DNA from: JAWVFM01 sp963771655
Lineage (GTDB): Bacteria; Actinomycetota; Thermoleophilia; Solirubrobacterales; 70-9
Length of the DNA stretch: 64,000 nucleotides
Assembly: GCA_963771655.1 (NCBI GenBank)
Contig: CAVYUG010000005.1
Coordinates: 88,950-152,949 of the forward strand
Direction of reading: 5' to 3'
The notes beneath the pieces are model-generated. The model was not told where the DNA came from and ran no database searches. It saw nothing but the letters and a program-made list of their open reading frames with translations. Made by a program: the position numbers and the translations under genes. Positions 24,530 through 33,080 of this stretch are shown here, in pieces (the first letter of the stretch is position 1; each line of letters begins with the position of its first letter).

Positions 24530-24784
24530 ATGGCTCGGCTCGGTTCACAGCACTCGACGCGCGAGGAGGCGGAGGCGATCCGCGCCAAGCTCGCGGCCGA
24601 GAACCCCGACGTGAGCTGGTTCGTCTTCCAGCGCGACGACGGCTGGGTTGTCGCCAAGGCCGACATCAAGCCGTCCGCCGGCCCGCAGGGCTCGACGACC
24701 GAGGCGCGCCCGCGCCCGGACGCGGACGATCCGCGCGACGCGAACGCCCGCAACATTCCGCCGCTCGGCGGCGGGCCGATCTAG
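24530..24784 (+). CDS. Small conserved-looking protein, unknown function
   Basis: An 84-residue soluble protein from ATG 24530. The first half (TREEAEAIRAKLAAENPDVSWFVFQRDDGWVVAKADI, read in two pieces) has an alpha-beta-beta pattern resembling a minimal SPOR-like unit. The second half is a polar, Pro/Asp/Arg-rich disordered tail ending PPLGGGPI. Codon use looks native. It overlaps the convergent LLM oxidoreductase gene by 4 bp and follows inverted repeat B. Confidence 0.6.
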   Translation: MARLGSQHSTREEAEAIRAKLAAENPDVSWFVFQRDDGWVVAKADIKPSAGPQGSTTEARPRPDADDPRDANARNIPPLGGGPI

Positions 24785-25758
24785 AGAAGCTCGGCTGCGG
24801 CCTCGAGGGTCGCGTCGAAGTCCGTTCCGGGCACCCCGCCCACGCAGGGAGAGACCGCGCCCGCTTCGCGGTATCGGTTGACCGCCCCGCGCACGGCGTC
24901 ACCGTCGCCGATGCCGGCCAGGGAGTCGAGCATCCGCTCCGAGATGCCGCGCTTCGCCGCCTCGACGTCGCCGCCCGCGATCCCCTCGTCGAAGGCGGCG
25001 ATCTCGTCGCCGAACCCGGAGGCCTCGAGCATGTTGCGGTAGAAGGGCAGCGAGCAGTAGGTGACGAGCTCGCCACGCATGGCGGCGAGCGCGGCGTCGC
25101 GGTCGTCGGTGAGACCGGCCGGGACCGCCGCGACGACGTCGAAGCCGTCGAGCGACTTCCCGGCTCGTTCGCGCCCCTCGCGCACGGCGGGAATGACCGT
25201 GTCGCGGATGTAGTCGGGGGCGCAGAGCCAGAGCATCACCCCGTCGCCGACCTCCCCGGCGAGCCGGAGCATGTTCGGCGAGAGGGCGGCCACGTAGAGC
25301 GGCAGCTCAGGGCGCGGCGGGTAGCCCATGAACTGGAAGCGCGTGCTGAAGAACTCGCCCTCCGGCGGTGGCTCGCCCCGGAGGATCGCCCGAACGGCGG
25401 CGGCGTACTCGCGCATCTGCGTCACCGGCTTCGAGATCTCGGCCCCGAACCAGTTCTCCACGGTCACCCGGTGCGATACGCCGAGGCCGAGGACCATCCG
25501 TCCCCCGGAGAGCTCGTCGAGCGTCGCAGCGACCTGGGCCATCGCGACCGGCGTTCGGGCGAAGATCGGAGCCACGCCGGTGCCGACTCGCACGCGCTCG
25601 GTCGCCTGCGCGAACGCGGCGAGGACGATGAACGCATCCCGACCGGCGATCTGCGTGGTGTAGATCGACTCGAAGCCGAGGCTGTCGGCGAGCCGGGCGC
25701 GTTCGATGCCCTTCTCCAGCGAGCCGCCCGGGGAGATGAAGGTTCCGACGCCGGCCAC
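24781..25758 (-). CDS. LLM-class, probably F420-dependent oxidoreductase
   Basis: A 325-residue luciferase-like monooxygenase-fold protein. Motifs: GGSLEKGIERARLADSLGFE then SIYTTQIAGRDAF, RVRVGTGVAPIFARTPVAMA, SGGRMVLGLGVSHRVTVENWFG and PLYVAALSPNMLRLAGEVGDG, the usual F420-binding TIM-barrel series. It catalyses hydride transfer with F420 (or FMN) on an unknown substrate. A cofG gene at the window end independently shows that this organism makes F420. Start: GTG 25758, giving VAGVGTF; the open frame upstream is antisense-like. The CxxC protein gene lies 23 bp upstream in the same direction. Confidence 0.85.
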   Translation of the reverse strand: MAGVGTFISPGGSLEKGIERARLADSLGFESIYTTQIAGRDAFIVLAAFAQATERVRVGTGVAPIFARTPVAMAQVAATLDELSGGRMVLGLGVSHRVTVENWFGAEISKPVTQMREYAAAVRAILRGEPPPEGEFFSTRFQFMGYPPRPELPLYVAALSPNMLRLAGEVGDGVMLWLCAPDYIRDTVIPAVREGRERAGKSLDGFDVVAAVPAGLTDDRDAALAAMRGELVTYCSLPFYRNMLEASGFGDEIAAFDEGIAGGDVEAAKRGISERMLDSLAGIGDGDAVRGAVNRYREAGAVSPCVGGVPGTDFDATLEAAAELL

Positions 25759-25781
25759 GGGCCGGTGTCTATCAGACGCGT

Positions 25782-26351
25782 TCAGTGCGCCTCGTCGGCC
25801 GCGTGGGCGGGCGGCCGGGACTCCTCGGCCAAGGAGGTGATCTCGAGCGTGCCGCGGGAGGCCTCCTCGAGCACCTCCGTGGCCTCCTCGCCGGAGCGCG
25901 CGTAGAGCTCCACCAGCAGATGGACGACGATCTGCTCCTCGATGTGCTTGTGGAACCTCACGTGGGTGAAGAACTCGCGAGTGCCGGAATCGCCGAAGGA
26001 GCCGTACGTCAGGCTGTCGGCCGCCTCGGGGCCGGAGCAGGTCTCGACCATGTCCTGGTCGATCATCACGGTGCACGAGGCAACCCACGGCGTGCCGGCC
26101 ACCATCCGCTCCCAGCGCTCGTTCATGGGAACCACCCGGCCGTCCTCGATCGTCAGGTGCGGCTGGTCGTGCATGCAGTCGAGGCACTGCACCACGGCCT
26201 CCTGAACCTCCTCGACGCGGTCACCGGCCTCGCCCGAATCGGGGTCGACCTTGAGGATCGCGTCGTAGTGGACCTGAGCCTCAAGGCGGGTGGACCAGCA
26301 GCGGTAACAGCGGAGCCAGGCCGAGCGGCCGTTCTCGAGCCCCTCGTTCAC
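25782..26351 (-). CDS. Unknown protein with two CxxC pairs (putative metal-binding)
   Basis: A 189-residue protein starting at GTG 26351, 2 bp after the GNAT stop. Cys15/Cys18 (LRCYRCWS) and Cys56/Cys59 (VQCLDCMH) form two CxxC pairs that could hold one zinc or an iron-sulfur site. A His-rich helix (HVRFHKHIEEQIVVHLLVEL) follows near residue 145, and the C-terminus is acidic. I do not recognise the family. Position between a GNAT and an LLM oxidoreductase gives no functional hint. Confidence 0.62.
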   Translation of the reverse strand: MNEGLENGRSAWLRCYRCWSTRLEAQVHYDAILKVDPDSGEAGDRVEEVQEAVVQCLDCMHDQPHLTIEDGRVVPMNERWERMVAGTPWVASCTVMIDQDMVETCSGPEAADSLTYGSFGDSGTREFFTHVRFHKHIEEQIVVHLLVELYARSGEEATEVLEEASRGTLEITSLAEESRPPAHAADEAH

Positions 26352-26353
26352 GC

Positions 26354-26911
26354 TTACGAGGGTAGCTCCCCCCGAATCAACGAGTACATCGCCGCGTCGC
26401 GGCGCACCCCTTTGTTCACGAACCAGGACCGAAGGACCCCCTCGAAGGTGAATCCCGCCCGTTCCGCCACGGCGCGCGAGGGCGCGTTCTCGGGCTCGAT
26501 GCCGAGCTGGATGCGCTCGATCGGAAGCGCGTCGAAGATCCAGCGGGAGAGGAGACGGATCGCTCGGGTGATCACTCCTCGCCCGCGCGCGTCGCGGGCG
26601 AGCCAGTAGCCGAGCTCGGCGCGGCCCTCCGTCCAGTCGACCTCGACGATGCCGCACGAGCCGAGTATCCGGTCGTCCGGGTCGACGACCATCAGGGCGA
26701 GGAGCGTTCCTTCCTCGCGCCCGCGGGCTTGGCGCGTGAGCCACTCACCGGCGTCCGCCGGGCCGTAGTCCTCGGGAATCCGGGTCCAGCGCGGGATGTC
26801 CGGGTCCTGGACCAGCTCGACGAGCGACCCGAGGTCAGAGTCGGCGAGCAGTCGCAAACGGACCTCGCCGTCCGAGATCCCCTCGACCGGGAACTCGATC
26901 GGCGGGCTCAA
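26354..26911 (-). CDS. RimJ/RimL-type GNAT acetyltransferase
   Basis: A 185-residue GNAT protein with the RimJ-like layout: GEVRLRLLADSDLGSLVELV, IPRWTRIPEDY, the acetyl-CoA motif LGYWLARDARGRGVITRAIR (about 105-124), IERIQLGIEPENAPSRAVAER and AGFTFEGVLRSWFVNKG. Substrates are N-terminal amines of proteins or small amines. The start is TTG 26911, overlapping the monooxygenase stop, so translation is coupled. The frame stays open further upstream only as shadow of that gene. Confidence 0.82.
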   Translation of the reverse strand: MSPPIEFPVEGISDGEVRLRLLADSDLGSLVELVQDPDIPRWTRIPEDYGPADAGEWLTRQARGREEGTLLALMVVDPDDRILGSCGIVEVDWTEGRAELGYWLARDARGRGVITRAIRLLSRWIFDALPIERIQLGIEPENAPSRAVAERAGFTFEGVLRSWFVNKGVRRDAAMYSLIRGELPS

Positions 26912-28407
26912 GCGATGCCGGCGCCCGCGAGGCGATCGAACCGGTAGTCGTCGAGATCGAAGGTGCGCTGGCGCCAGGCGACCTCGAGCGTCGGGCTGGC
27001 CCGGAACGGCACGTCGCCGTGGCGGTCGAAGTAGTAGCTGTTGGCGTTCGCGCACGATCCGCGAAAGAAGACCTGGTTGTGGCGGCGGGCGAGCATCGAG
27101 CGCCAGTAACGGTCGTTCGCCTCGCGCCTCACCTCGACTCGGGTCGCGGCGTCGCGGCGGGCGCGACGGAGGACGCGGACGATGTGGCGCATCTGGTGCT
27201 CGATCAGGTTGAAGTACGAGGAGCCGTTGAAGGCGTACGGGCCGAGGATCGAGAAGAGGTTCGGGAACCCGGGCACGGTGACCCCCTCGTAGGCCTGGAA
27301 GCGGTTGCGGTCCCACCATTCCGCGAGGTCGACACCGCCGCTTCCGCGGACCGGGTAGGGCGGCATGTTCCCCTCGTCGAAGACCTTGAAGCCGGTCGCG
27401 AGGACGAGCAGGTCCAGCTCGTGGTCGGTGCCGTCGGTGCGGACGCCGTTCGCGGTGACGGTGGCGATCGGCGTCGTCTCGAGCGTGACGTTGTCGCGGT
27501 TGAAGGTGGCCAGATAGTCGTTCGAGAAGCCCGGCCGCTTGCAGCCGAGGCTGTAGCGGGGCGTCAGCTTCTCGCGCAGCTCGGGGTCCCGCACCTGCTC
27601 GCGCAGGTGCTTTCGCCCCGTCGCCTCACCGCGCTTGGCGAGCGGTGCGATCCCGTCGAAGTGGGCCGGCAGCGGGAAGGTGAGCTCGACGAACGTCTCG
27701 CTCGCCGCGCGCGCGAGCCGCTGGGCGCCGGGCACCCGGCGGAGCGCCCATCGCAGCGGCGGCGACAGCCGCCCGTCTGGCTTCGGCAGGCACCAGATCG
27801 GCGTGCGCTGGAAGACCGTCAGGTGCTCGACGCGCGGAGCGATCGCCGGGACGACCTGGACGGCCGACGCGCCGGTGCCGATCACGCCGACCCGCCTGCC
27901 GCGAAGGCCCTGCCCGTGGTCCCAACGCGAGGTGTGCATGACGGCCCCCTGGAAGTCCTCGAGGCCGGGCACGTCGGGCGGCTTGGGTTCGCTGAAGACT
28001 CCGGTCGCGCCGATCAAGAACCTGGCCGTGATCGTCTCGCCACCCTCCGTCTCGAGCTGCCAGAGGTGCGAGGCGTCGCTGAAGGTCGCGGCGACCACCT
28101 TCGCGTTGAGCCTGATTCGCGACCGCAGCGCGTATTTGTCGACGCAGTGCTCCGCGTAGGCCTTGAGCTCGTCCCCCGGCGCGTAGACCCGCGACCAGTC
28201 CGGGCGCTTCTCGAAGGAGAACTGGTAGCTGAACGAGGGGATGTCGACGGCCACTCCCGGATAGGTGTTCCAATGCCAGGCGCCACCGATTCCGTCGCCG
28301 GCCTCGAGCAGCGTGAAGTCGTGAAGGCCGGCTTTGTCGAGGAGGATCGCGGCGCCGATCCCCGAGAACCCGGCTCCGACGATCGCGGTGTCGTAGTCGG
28401 CCGTGAT
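26908..28407 (-). CDS. Baeyer-Villiger-type flavin monooxygenase (no canonical start codon)
   Basis: About 499 residues when read from ATC 28407. The FAD motif IVGAGFSGIGAAIL lies at residues 9-22, GGAWHWNTYPG follows, FQGAVMHTSRWDH (about 152-164) is the Baeyer-Villiger fingerprint FxGxxxHxxxW, and GVIGTGASAVQ binds NADPH. The first ATG/GTG/TTG in frame is GTG 28254, which would remove the whole FAD site, so translation must begin upstream. ATC 28407, nine bases upstream of the mutase-gene TAG end in transcription order, gives the natural N-terminus ITADYDTAIVGAG and looks like an ATG with one base changed. The enzyme oxidises a ketone to an ester or lactone, substrate unknown. It is co-transcribed with ecm upstream and the GNAT downstream. 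Confidence 0.85.
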   Translation of the reverse strand: MTADYDTAIVGAGFSGIGAAILLDKAGLHDFTLLEAGDGIGGAWHWNTYPGVAVDIPSFSYQFSFEKRPDWSRVYAPGDELKAYAEHCVDKYALRSRIRLNAKVVAATFSDASHLWQLETEGGETITARFLIGATGVFSEPKPPDVPGLEDFQGAVMHTSRWDHGQGLRGRRVGVIGTGASAVQVVPAIAPRVEHLTVFQRTPIWCLPKPDGRLSPPLRWALRRVPGAQRLARAASETFVELTFPLPAHFDGIAPLAKRGEATGRKHLREQVRDPELREKLTPRYSLGCKRPGFSNDYLATFNRDNVTLETTPIATVTANGVRTDGTDHELDLLVLATGFKVFDEGNMPPYPVRGSGGVDLAEWWDRNRFQAYEGVTVPGFPNLFSILGPYAFNGSSYFNLIEHQMRHIVRVLRRARRDAATRVEVRREANDRYWRSMLARRHNQVFFRGSCANANSYYFDRHGDVPFRASPTLEVAWRQRTFDLDDYRFDRLAGAGIA

Positions 28408-28415
28408 GAGGGCGC

Positions 28416-30428
28416 CTAGGCCGCCGAGCCGGCGGTCGCAGGCTCGGAGGCGCGCTCCGCGACGAGCTCGGCGATCTCGCCCATGATCCGGTTGAGCTCG
28501 AAGTCCTTGGGCGTGTAGACGCGGGCGACCCCGGCGTCGCTCAGGAGCCCCACGTCGCCGGCGGGGATGATCCCGCCGACGATCACCGGTGCATCAACGC
28601 CCGCCTCGCGAAGGAGCCGGACCGTCTCGGGCACGAGCTCGCGGTGCGAGCCGGACAGGATCGAGAGCCCCACCACGTCCACGTCCTCCTGCGCCGCCGA
28701 GGCGGCGATCTGCTCGGGCGTGAGGCGGATGCCCTGGTAGACGACCTCCATCCCGACGTCGCGTGCTCGCACGGCGATCTGCTCGGCTCCGTTGGAGTGG
28801 CCGTCGAGGCCGGGCTTGGCGACGAGGATCCGGATCCGGTGGCCGATCTCGGCCGCGGCCTCCTCCACCTTCGCGCGAGTCGCCGCCACGAGCTCGCCAT
28901 TGCCGCTCGCGGTGGCTGCGCCGACGCCCGTCGGCGCCCGGTAGTCGCCGAACTCCTCGCGAAGCACGCCCGCCCATTCCCCGGTCGTCGCGCCCGCCTT
29001 TGCGGCGGCGATCGTCGCCGGCATGATGTTCGCGCTCTCATCGCGCGCGGCCTCGGCGAGCTCCGCGAGGGCGCGGTCGACGGCGGCCTGGTCACGCTCC
29101 GCCTTCCACTGCTCGAGCGCCTCGCGGCATTCGCGCTCGACCTCGGGATCGGGCGTCAGGATGCCTCCGTCGGCGCCGGCGGTGAGGGGGGAGTCCTCGC
29201 TCTCGGTGAACGAGTTCTGCCCGATCACCTTGAGCTCGCCGGACTCGATCCGCTTCATTCGCTCGCGATGAGAGGCGACGAGCTCGTTCTTCATGTAGGA
29301 GACGGCGTCTTCCTCGGCGCTTCCGCCCCGCTCGGCGACGGCCTTCATCTCCTCGCGCGCCCCCTCGACGAGCTCGGCGACCAGGCCGTCCATCACCTTC
29401 GACCCCTCGAAGATGTCGGGGTAATCGAGGATGTCGGTCTCGAGGGCGAGGATCTGCTGGATCCGCAGGCTCCACTGCTGGTCCCACGGGCGGGGGAGGC
29501 CGAGGGCCTCGTTCCACGCAGGAAGCTGGATGGCGCGCGCGCGGGCGTTGCGCCCCATGGTGACGGCGAGCGCCTCGAGCACGATCCGCGGCACGTTGTT
29601 CTCGGGCTGGGACTCGGTGAGGCCGAGCGAGTTGACCTGCACGCCGTAGCGCATCCGCAGGAGCTTGGGGTCGGTTACGCCGTAGCGCTCGCGGCCGAGC
29701 GACTCCCAGATCTCGGCCATCGCCCGGAGCTTCGCGTGCTCCTCGACGAAGCGGACGCCCGCGTTGACGAAGAAGGAGATGCGCCCGAAGACCTTGGGGA
29801 AGTCGCCCTCCGCCACCTGCCCCCGCGCCTTCACCTCGTCGAGGACCGCGATCGCGGTGGACAGCGCGTAGGCGATCTCCTGAACCGGGGTGGCGCCGGC
29901 CTCCTGGAGGTGGTAGCTGCAGACGTTGGTGGGGTTCCAGCTCGGGATCTCGTTGACCGCGAAGGCGACGGTGTCGGCGATGAGGCGCAGCGACGGCCCG
30001 GGCGGGAACGCGTAGGTGCCGCGGGAGAGGTACTCCTTGATGATGTCGTTCTGAGTCGTTCCCTTGAGCTTGGCTCGCTCGACGCCGTTCTCCTCGGCGA
30101 CCGTCGCGTAGAGGCCGAGGAGCCAGGCGGCCGTCGCGTTGATTGTCATCGACGTGTTCATCTCGTCGAGCGGGATGCCGTCGAACAGCGCGTGCATGTC
30201 GCCCTTGTGCGCGATCGAGACGCCCACCTTCCCGACCTCGCCCCTTGCAAGGGGGTGATCCGGGTCGTAACCGGTCTGAGTCGGCAGGTCGAAGGCCACC
30301 GAAAGGCCCGTCTGGCCCTTGGCGAGGTTGCGCCGGTAGAGCTCGTTCGAGCGGCGAGCGTCGGAATGCCCCGCGTAGGTGCGCATGACCCACGGGCGAT
30401 CCGGCTGGGCGAGGCGGTAATCGCTCAC
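28416..30428 (-). CDS. ecm: Ethylmalonyl-CoA mutase (MeaA-like, B12-dependent)
   Basis: A 670-residue adenosylcobalamin mutase with both domains in one chain. The N-terminal barrel begins RTYAGHSDARRSNELYRRNL then GQTGLSVAFDLPTQTGYDPD, the sequence typical of the MeaA/Ecm branch, different from methylmalonyl-CoA mutase. The C-terminal B12 domain has the lower-ligand motif LDGHSNGAEQIA near residue 540 and VVGLSILSGSHRELV, VIVGGIIPAGD. It converts (2R)-ethylmalonyl-CoA to (2S)-methylsuccinyl-CoA, the diagnostic step of the ethylmalonyl-CoA pathway. Start GTG 30428. A crotonyl-CoA carboxylase/reductase gene at 54.3 kb supplies its substrate. No cobalamin riboswitch is visible in the short upstream gap. 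Upstream is a lipoprotein gene 15 bp away; downstream is the monooxygenase. Confidence 0.93.
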   Translation of the reverse strand: MSDYRLAQPDRPWVMRTYAGHSDARRSNELYRRNLAKGQTGLSVAFDLPTQTGYDPDHPLARGEVGKVGVSIAHKGDMHALFDGIPLDEMNTSMTINATAAWLLGLYATVAEENGVERAKLKGTTQNDIIKEYLSRGTYAFPPGPSLRLIADTVAFAVNEIPSWNPTNVCSYHLQEAGATPVQEIAYALSTAIAVLDEVKARGQVAEGDFPKVFGRISFFVNAGVRFVEEHAKLRAMAEIWESLGRERYGVTDPKLLRMRYGVQVNSLGLTESQPENNVPRIVLEALAVTMGRNARARAIQLPAWNEALGLPRPWDQQWSLRIQQILALETDILDYPDIFEGSKVMDGLVAELVEGAREEMKAVAERGGSAEEDAVSYMKNELVASHRERMKRIESGELKVIGQNSFTESEDSPLTAGADGGILTPDPEVERECREALEQWKAERDQAAVDRALAELAEAARDESANIMPATIAAAKAGATTGEWAGVLREEFGDYRAPTGVGAATASGNGELVAATRAKVEEAAAEIGHRIRILVAKPGLDGHSNGAEQIAVRARDVGMEVVYQGIRLTPEQIAASAAQEDVDVVGLSILSGSHRELVPETVRLLREAGVDAPVIVGGIIPAGDVGLLSDAGVARVYTPKDFELNRIMGEIAELVAERASEPATAGSAA

Positions 30429-30443
30429 GGGTTAATTGTAGGT

Positions 30444-30875
30444 TCAGAGCGCGGCGGTGAGCCGGTGGAAGTCGCGGCGCTCGGCCGGCGTGAAGGGAGC
30501 GGTGCCGCTGGTGGTGGCGTAGACGCCGTACGAGCCCTTGGTGGCCGTGAGCACCGGTTTGTGCCCCAGCTTCTGAAGCGCGCTGATGTGGGCCAGGACC
30601 TCCTTCGCCGTCGACGGCGACTCGTACAGCTTCACCAGGTATCGCGCGCCGTCGGCCTGGACCACGACCGAGGTGGCCGAATCGCGCCGGACCGATCCGA
30701 ACAGCGGGCCGAGGCGCGCTTCGAGCTTCGCGGAGGGCGAAGCGCTCGTCGACGAGCTTCCTCCGCCGCAGCCGACGAGCGCGGGGAGCGCGACGGCTGC
30801 GAATGCCACCGTGCTGATGCCGCACCGGATATTCCGCTTGCGCGCGGGTAGGTTTGCTCCCGCGCGGCGCGTCAT
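30444..30875 (-). CDS. Putative small lipoprotein
   Basis: A 143-residue protein with a basic start, a hydrophobic stretch (VAFAAVALPALVGC) and a lipobox ending LVGC, then a Gly/Ser linker. The mature domain (TSVVVQADGARYLVKLYESP and KPVLTATKGSYGVYAT) is unrecognised. It should be anchored outside the cytoplasmic membrane. I take ATG 30875 as start; ATG 30902 is also in frame, but lies within the preceding acyltransferase gene. Confidence 0.6.
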   Translation of the reverse strand: MTRRAGANLPARKRNIRCGISTVAFAAVALPALVGCGGGSSSTSASPSAKLEARLGPLFGSVRRDSATSVVVQADGARYLVKLYESPSTAKEVLAHISALQKLGHKPVLTATKGSYGVYATTSGTAPFTPAERRDFHRLTAAL

Positions 30876-30882
30876 CGACCGC

Positions 30883-31425
30883 CTATAACCCCGCGGATGC
30901 ATGGTCCTCGATTTGGCGCAACACTCGGGCAGGAACCCCTCCTGAGACCGTCTTGGGCGCGACGTCTGAAGCCACGACTGCCCCGGCGGCGATGACTGCG
31001 CCCCGGCCGATCGTCACGCCCTGCAGGATCGTCGCACCAGCGCCGATCCAGACTCCGTCTTCAACGACGATCGGCTCAGTGAAATTGCCGCGGTCTTCAC
31101 CCGGCGTGTACACGAGGCCATGGCTGAACGTCTCGAACGAGACTCGAGGGCCCACTCGCACGTCACGACCGAGCGTGATGCCCCCAGCTGCTCCGCCGAA
31201 TCGCACGTCGGTATTTACAAAGGTTCCCTTGCCAATGGCGATGCCGCGAGCATGCCCGACATCGCGAATAGTGAGCGGGCCCCAAATCAGACAGGGGCCC
31301 TCCACCCTCACCCCGGCCATGCGTACTACTAGATAACGAACGCGGTCACTCATCCCTAACCGCGGCAGGTGGTTTGCGAGCCACAGAAAGAGCGATTCGC
31401 GAAGAGACACCAAATGCTCGCTCAT
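30883..31425 (-). CDS. Hexapeptide-repeat acyltransferase (WbbJ/maltose acetyltransferase-like)
   Basis: A 180-residue left-handed beta-helix protein. Repeats such as GIAIGKGTFVNTDV, GITLGRDVRVGPRVSFET, VVEDGVWIGAGATILQGVTI and GRGAVIAAGAVVASDV fit the [LIV]-G-x4 hexapeptide pattern. The catalytic-type His is in ETFSHG, and the end GVPARVLRQI is typical. It O-acetylates a sugar or polysaccharide using acetyl-CoA. By eye its base composition is less GC-rich than its neighbours, suggesting transfer, and it may belong functionally with the polysaccharide genes to its right. Start ATG 31425. Confidence 0.82.
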   Translation of the reverse strand: MSEHLVSLRESLFLWLANHLPRLGMSDRVRYLVVRMAGVRVEGPCLIWGPLTIRDVGHARGIAIGKGTFVNTDVRFGGAAGGITLGRDVRVGPRVSFETFSHGLVYTPGEDRGNFTEPIVVEDGVWIGAGATILQGVTIGRGAVIAAGAVVASDVAPKTVSGGVPARVLRQIEDHASAGL

Positions 31426-31472
31426 AAGTCAATTGTCCCATCCAGCCCTCCCGCGGGGGTAGCTTCCCGGGC

Positions 31473-32321
31473 GTGACCCGCACCATCGACCTCATGCACC
31501 TGTGCAACGACCGCGTGATCGCGGCGCACGAGCTTGACGGCGGGATCATCGTCGATCCCGGCCCCGCATCGTGTGTGGAGACGCTCGTCGCGGAGCTCGA
31601 GTGTGAGCCTCGGGCGCTGTTCCTGACGCACATCCACCTCGACCACGCCGGCGCCAGCGGGGTGCTCGCACGGCGCTTCCCCAAGCTTCGCGTCTATGTC
31701 CACGAGGTGGGCGCGCCGCACCTGGCCGATCCTTCGAAGCTCCTGCAGAGTGCCGAGCGCCTCTACGGCGACGACATGGAGCGGCTCTGGGGCGAGGTAG
31801 CGCCGGTCCCCGAGGAGCGAATCACGGCGGTCACCGGAGGCGAGCGGGTCGCCGCCCTCGACGTGATCTACACGCCGGGACACGCGAGGCATCACGTTGC
31901 CTACCTCGATCGGTCGGGCGGCGACGCGTACGTAGGTGACGTCGCGGGCGTTCGGATCCCGCCCGACGGGCCGACGATCGCGCCGACCCCGCCCCCGGAC
32001 ATTGATCTCGAGGCGTGGGAGCGGTCGCTCGACGCGGTGGCCGGGTGGCGTCCGCAGCGTCTCCACCTGACGCATTTTGGGGCCCTCGAGGCCGAGGTGG
32101 CGATTGACGCAGCCCGCGAGGCCGTGCGCCGCGCTGGCGAGCGTTCCCGGGCGGGAGATCGCGAGGAGTTTCTCCGGGCCGGCGAGGCCGACCTCGACGA
32201 GGTCGGCGCTGACGTTGCGGAGCGAGCCCGCCAGGCCGCACCGCCAGACCAGCTGTGGCTCGGCCTCGAGCGCTACTGGCGCAAGCGCGCGGAGGCCAGG
32301 AGCGCGGCGCAAGCCTCCTAA
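31473..32321 (+). CDS. Metallo-beta-lactamase-fold hydrolase
   Basis: A 282-residue MBL-fold protein. The metal motif THIHLDHAG (HxHxDH) is near residues 51-59, with GGIIVDPGPASC before it. Later metal ligands are in VIYTPGHARHHVAYL and AYVGDVAGVRI, and LHLTHFG supplies the last His. The C-terminal ~80 residues are helical and Arg/Glu-rich. Family members hydrolyse thioesters, lactones or phosphodiesters; the reaction here is open. Start GTG 31473, divergent from the acyltransferase gene with 47 bp between. Confidence 0.83.
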   Translation: MTRTIDLMHLCNDRVIAAHELDGGIIVDPGPASCVETLVAELECEPRALFLTHIHLDHAGASGVLARRFPKLRVYVHEVGAPHLADPSKLLQSAERLYGDDMERLWGEVAPVPEERITAVTGGERVAALDVIYTPGHARHHVAYLDRSGGDAYVGDVAGVRIPPDGPTIAPTPPPDIDLEAWERSLDAVAGWRPQRLHLTHFGALEAEVAIDAAREAVRRAGERSRAGDREEFLRAGEADLDEVGADVAERARQAAPPDQLWLGLERYWRKRAEARSAAQAS

Positions 32322-32337
32322 CGGACACCGCTCCGTT
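32320..32337 (+). terminator. Weak intrinsic-terminator-like hairpin after the MBL gene
   Basis: AACGGA (32320-32325) pairs with TCCGTT (32332-32337) around a 6-nt loop and overlaps the MBL stop codon; a single T follows the stem. The stem is short and the T-run poor, so termination strength is doubtful. Confidence 0.35.
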
Positions 32338-32382
32338 TCGCGCCGGGGTGGGTTACACCTACTACCCTCCAGGCTTCCCGAG

Positions 32383-33072
32383 ATGAGGAATCGTGCTCAT
32401 ACACGCGTGCTGGCGGCGGCCCTCGGCGGCGCGCTCGCGCTGGCTATGTCCGCCTACGCGGCCGTTGCGCTCGGCGCCGTGATCGTCTACTCCAACTCCC
32501 TCGCGACCGCGCACGACGGAAACGAGCTCCACCATTTCGAGGGCAAGGCCGCGAACTGCTCGCGCCACGTTCGCAAGGGGAGCCTGCTGATCCGGGTCAC
32601 CGGCAAGGACATCTGTGGGTACCGGCTGCCACTGGAGGGCGATAAGCCGCAGCCCGACCACGCGCTCCACGCGCGGGTCAAGCTCGGCAAGCAGACGCCG
32701 AAGAGCCTGCGGAAGAAGTCGTTCCTGGGCGTGGCGGTCCGCTACGGCGGCGGCACGGGTTACACGCTGCGCGTCCTGCCGACACGCCATCAGTTCGCGC
32801 TGCGGCGCCTCCCGAACGGGAAGGGGTTCAACGTCGGCGGCAAGAACAAGCAGATCAAGGGCCTCAACAAGTGGAACGACATCCGCCTCCAGGCAACCGG
32901 CAGCAAGGTCACGGCGATCGTGAACGGCAAGCAAGTCGCGTCAGCCAATGACGCTGACGCGAAGGGCGTGACCGGCCGCAAGGCCGAGGTCTTCGCCGGA
33001 GCCAACAAGGCCAACGCCGTCGGGGTGTCCGGGCGCGTCGACGACGTTCGCCTCACCGTCCCCGCGCCCTAG
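32383..33072 (+). CDS. Secreted protein with concanavalin/LamG-like look
   Basis: A 229-residue protein with a signal peptide (VLAAALGGALALAMSAYAAVA). The mature region carries two Cys (KAANCSR and KDICGYR), a run of beta-strand-like segments, and KWNDIRLQATGSKVTAIVNGKQ. That last pattern recalls the jelly-roll domains of DUF1080-type and other glycan-binding proteins (KWNxIxxxxxG...I..V.NG). I infer a secreted beta-sandwich that may bind carbohydrate; no catalytic residues stand out. Start ATG 32383. Confidence 0.65.
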   Translation: MRNRAHTRVLAAALGGALALAMSAYAAVALGAVIVYSNSLATAHDGNELHHFEGKAANCSRHVRKGSLLIRVTGKDICGYRLPLEGDKPQPDHALHARVKLGKQTPKSLRKKSFLGVAVRYGGGTGYTLRVLPTRHQFALRRLPNGKGFNVGGKNKQIKGLNKWNDIRLQATGSKVTAIVNGKQVASANDADAKGVTGRKAEVFAGANKANAVGVSGRVDDVRLTVPAP

Positions 33073-33080
33073 CCGCGACG

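Noticed and set aside
22657..24756. 699-codon minus-strand open frame
   Set aside because: Antisense to three genes with clear homology or signal peptides; low-complexity Arg/Pro-rich translation.
30429..30443. Cobalamin riboswitch upstream of ecm
   Set aside because: Only 15 bp separate ecm from the preceding gene, and no B12-box-like sequence was seen.
28644..30851. 735-codon plus-strand open frame opposite ecm
   Set aside because: Antisense shadow of the mutase; no motifs, strongly biased composition.
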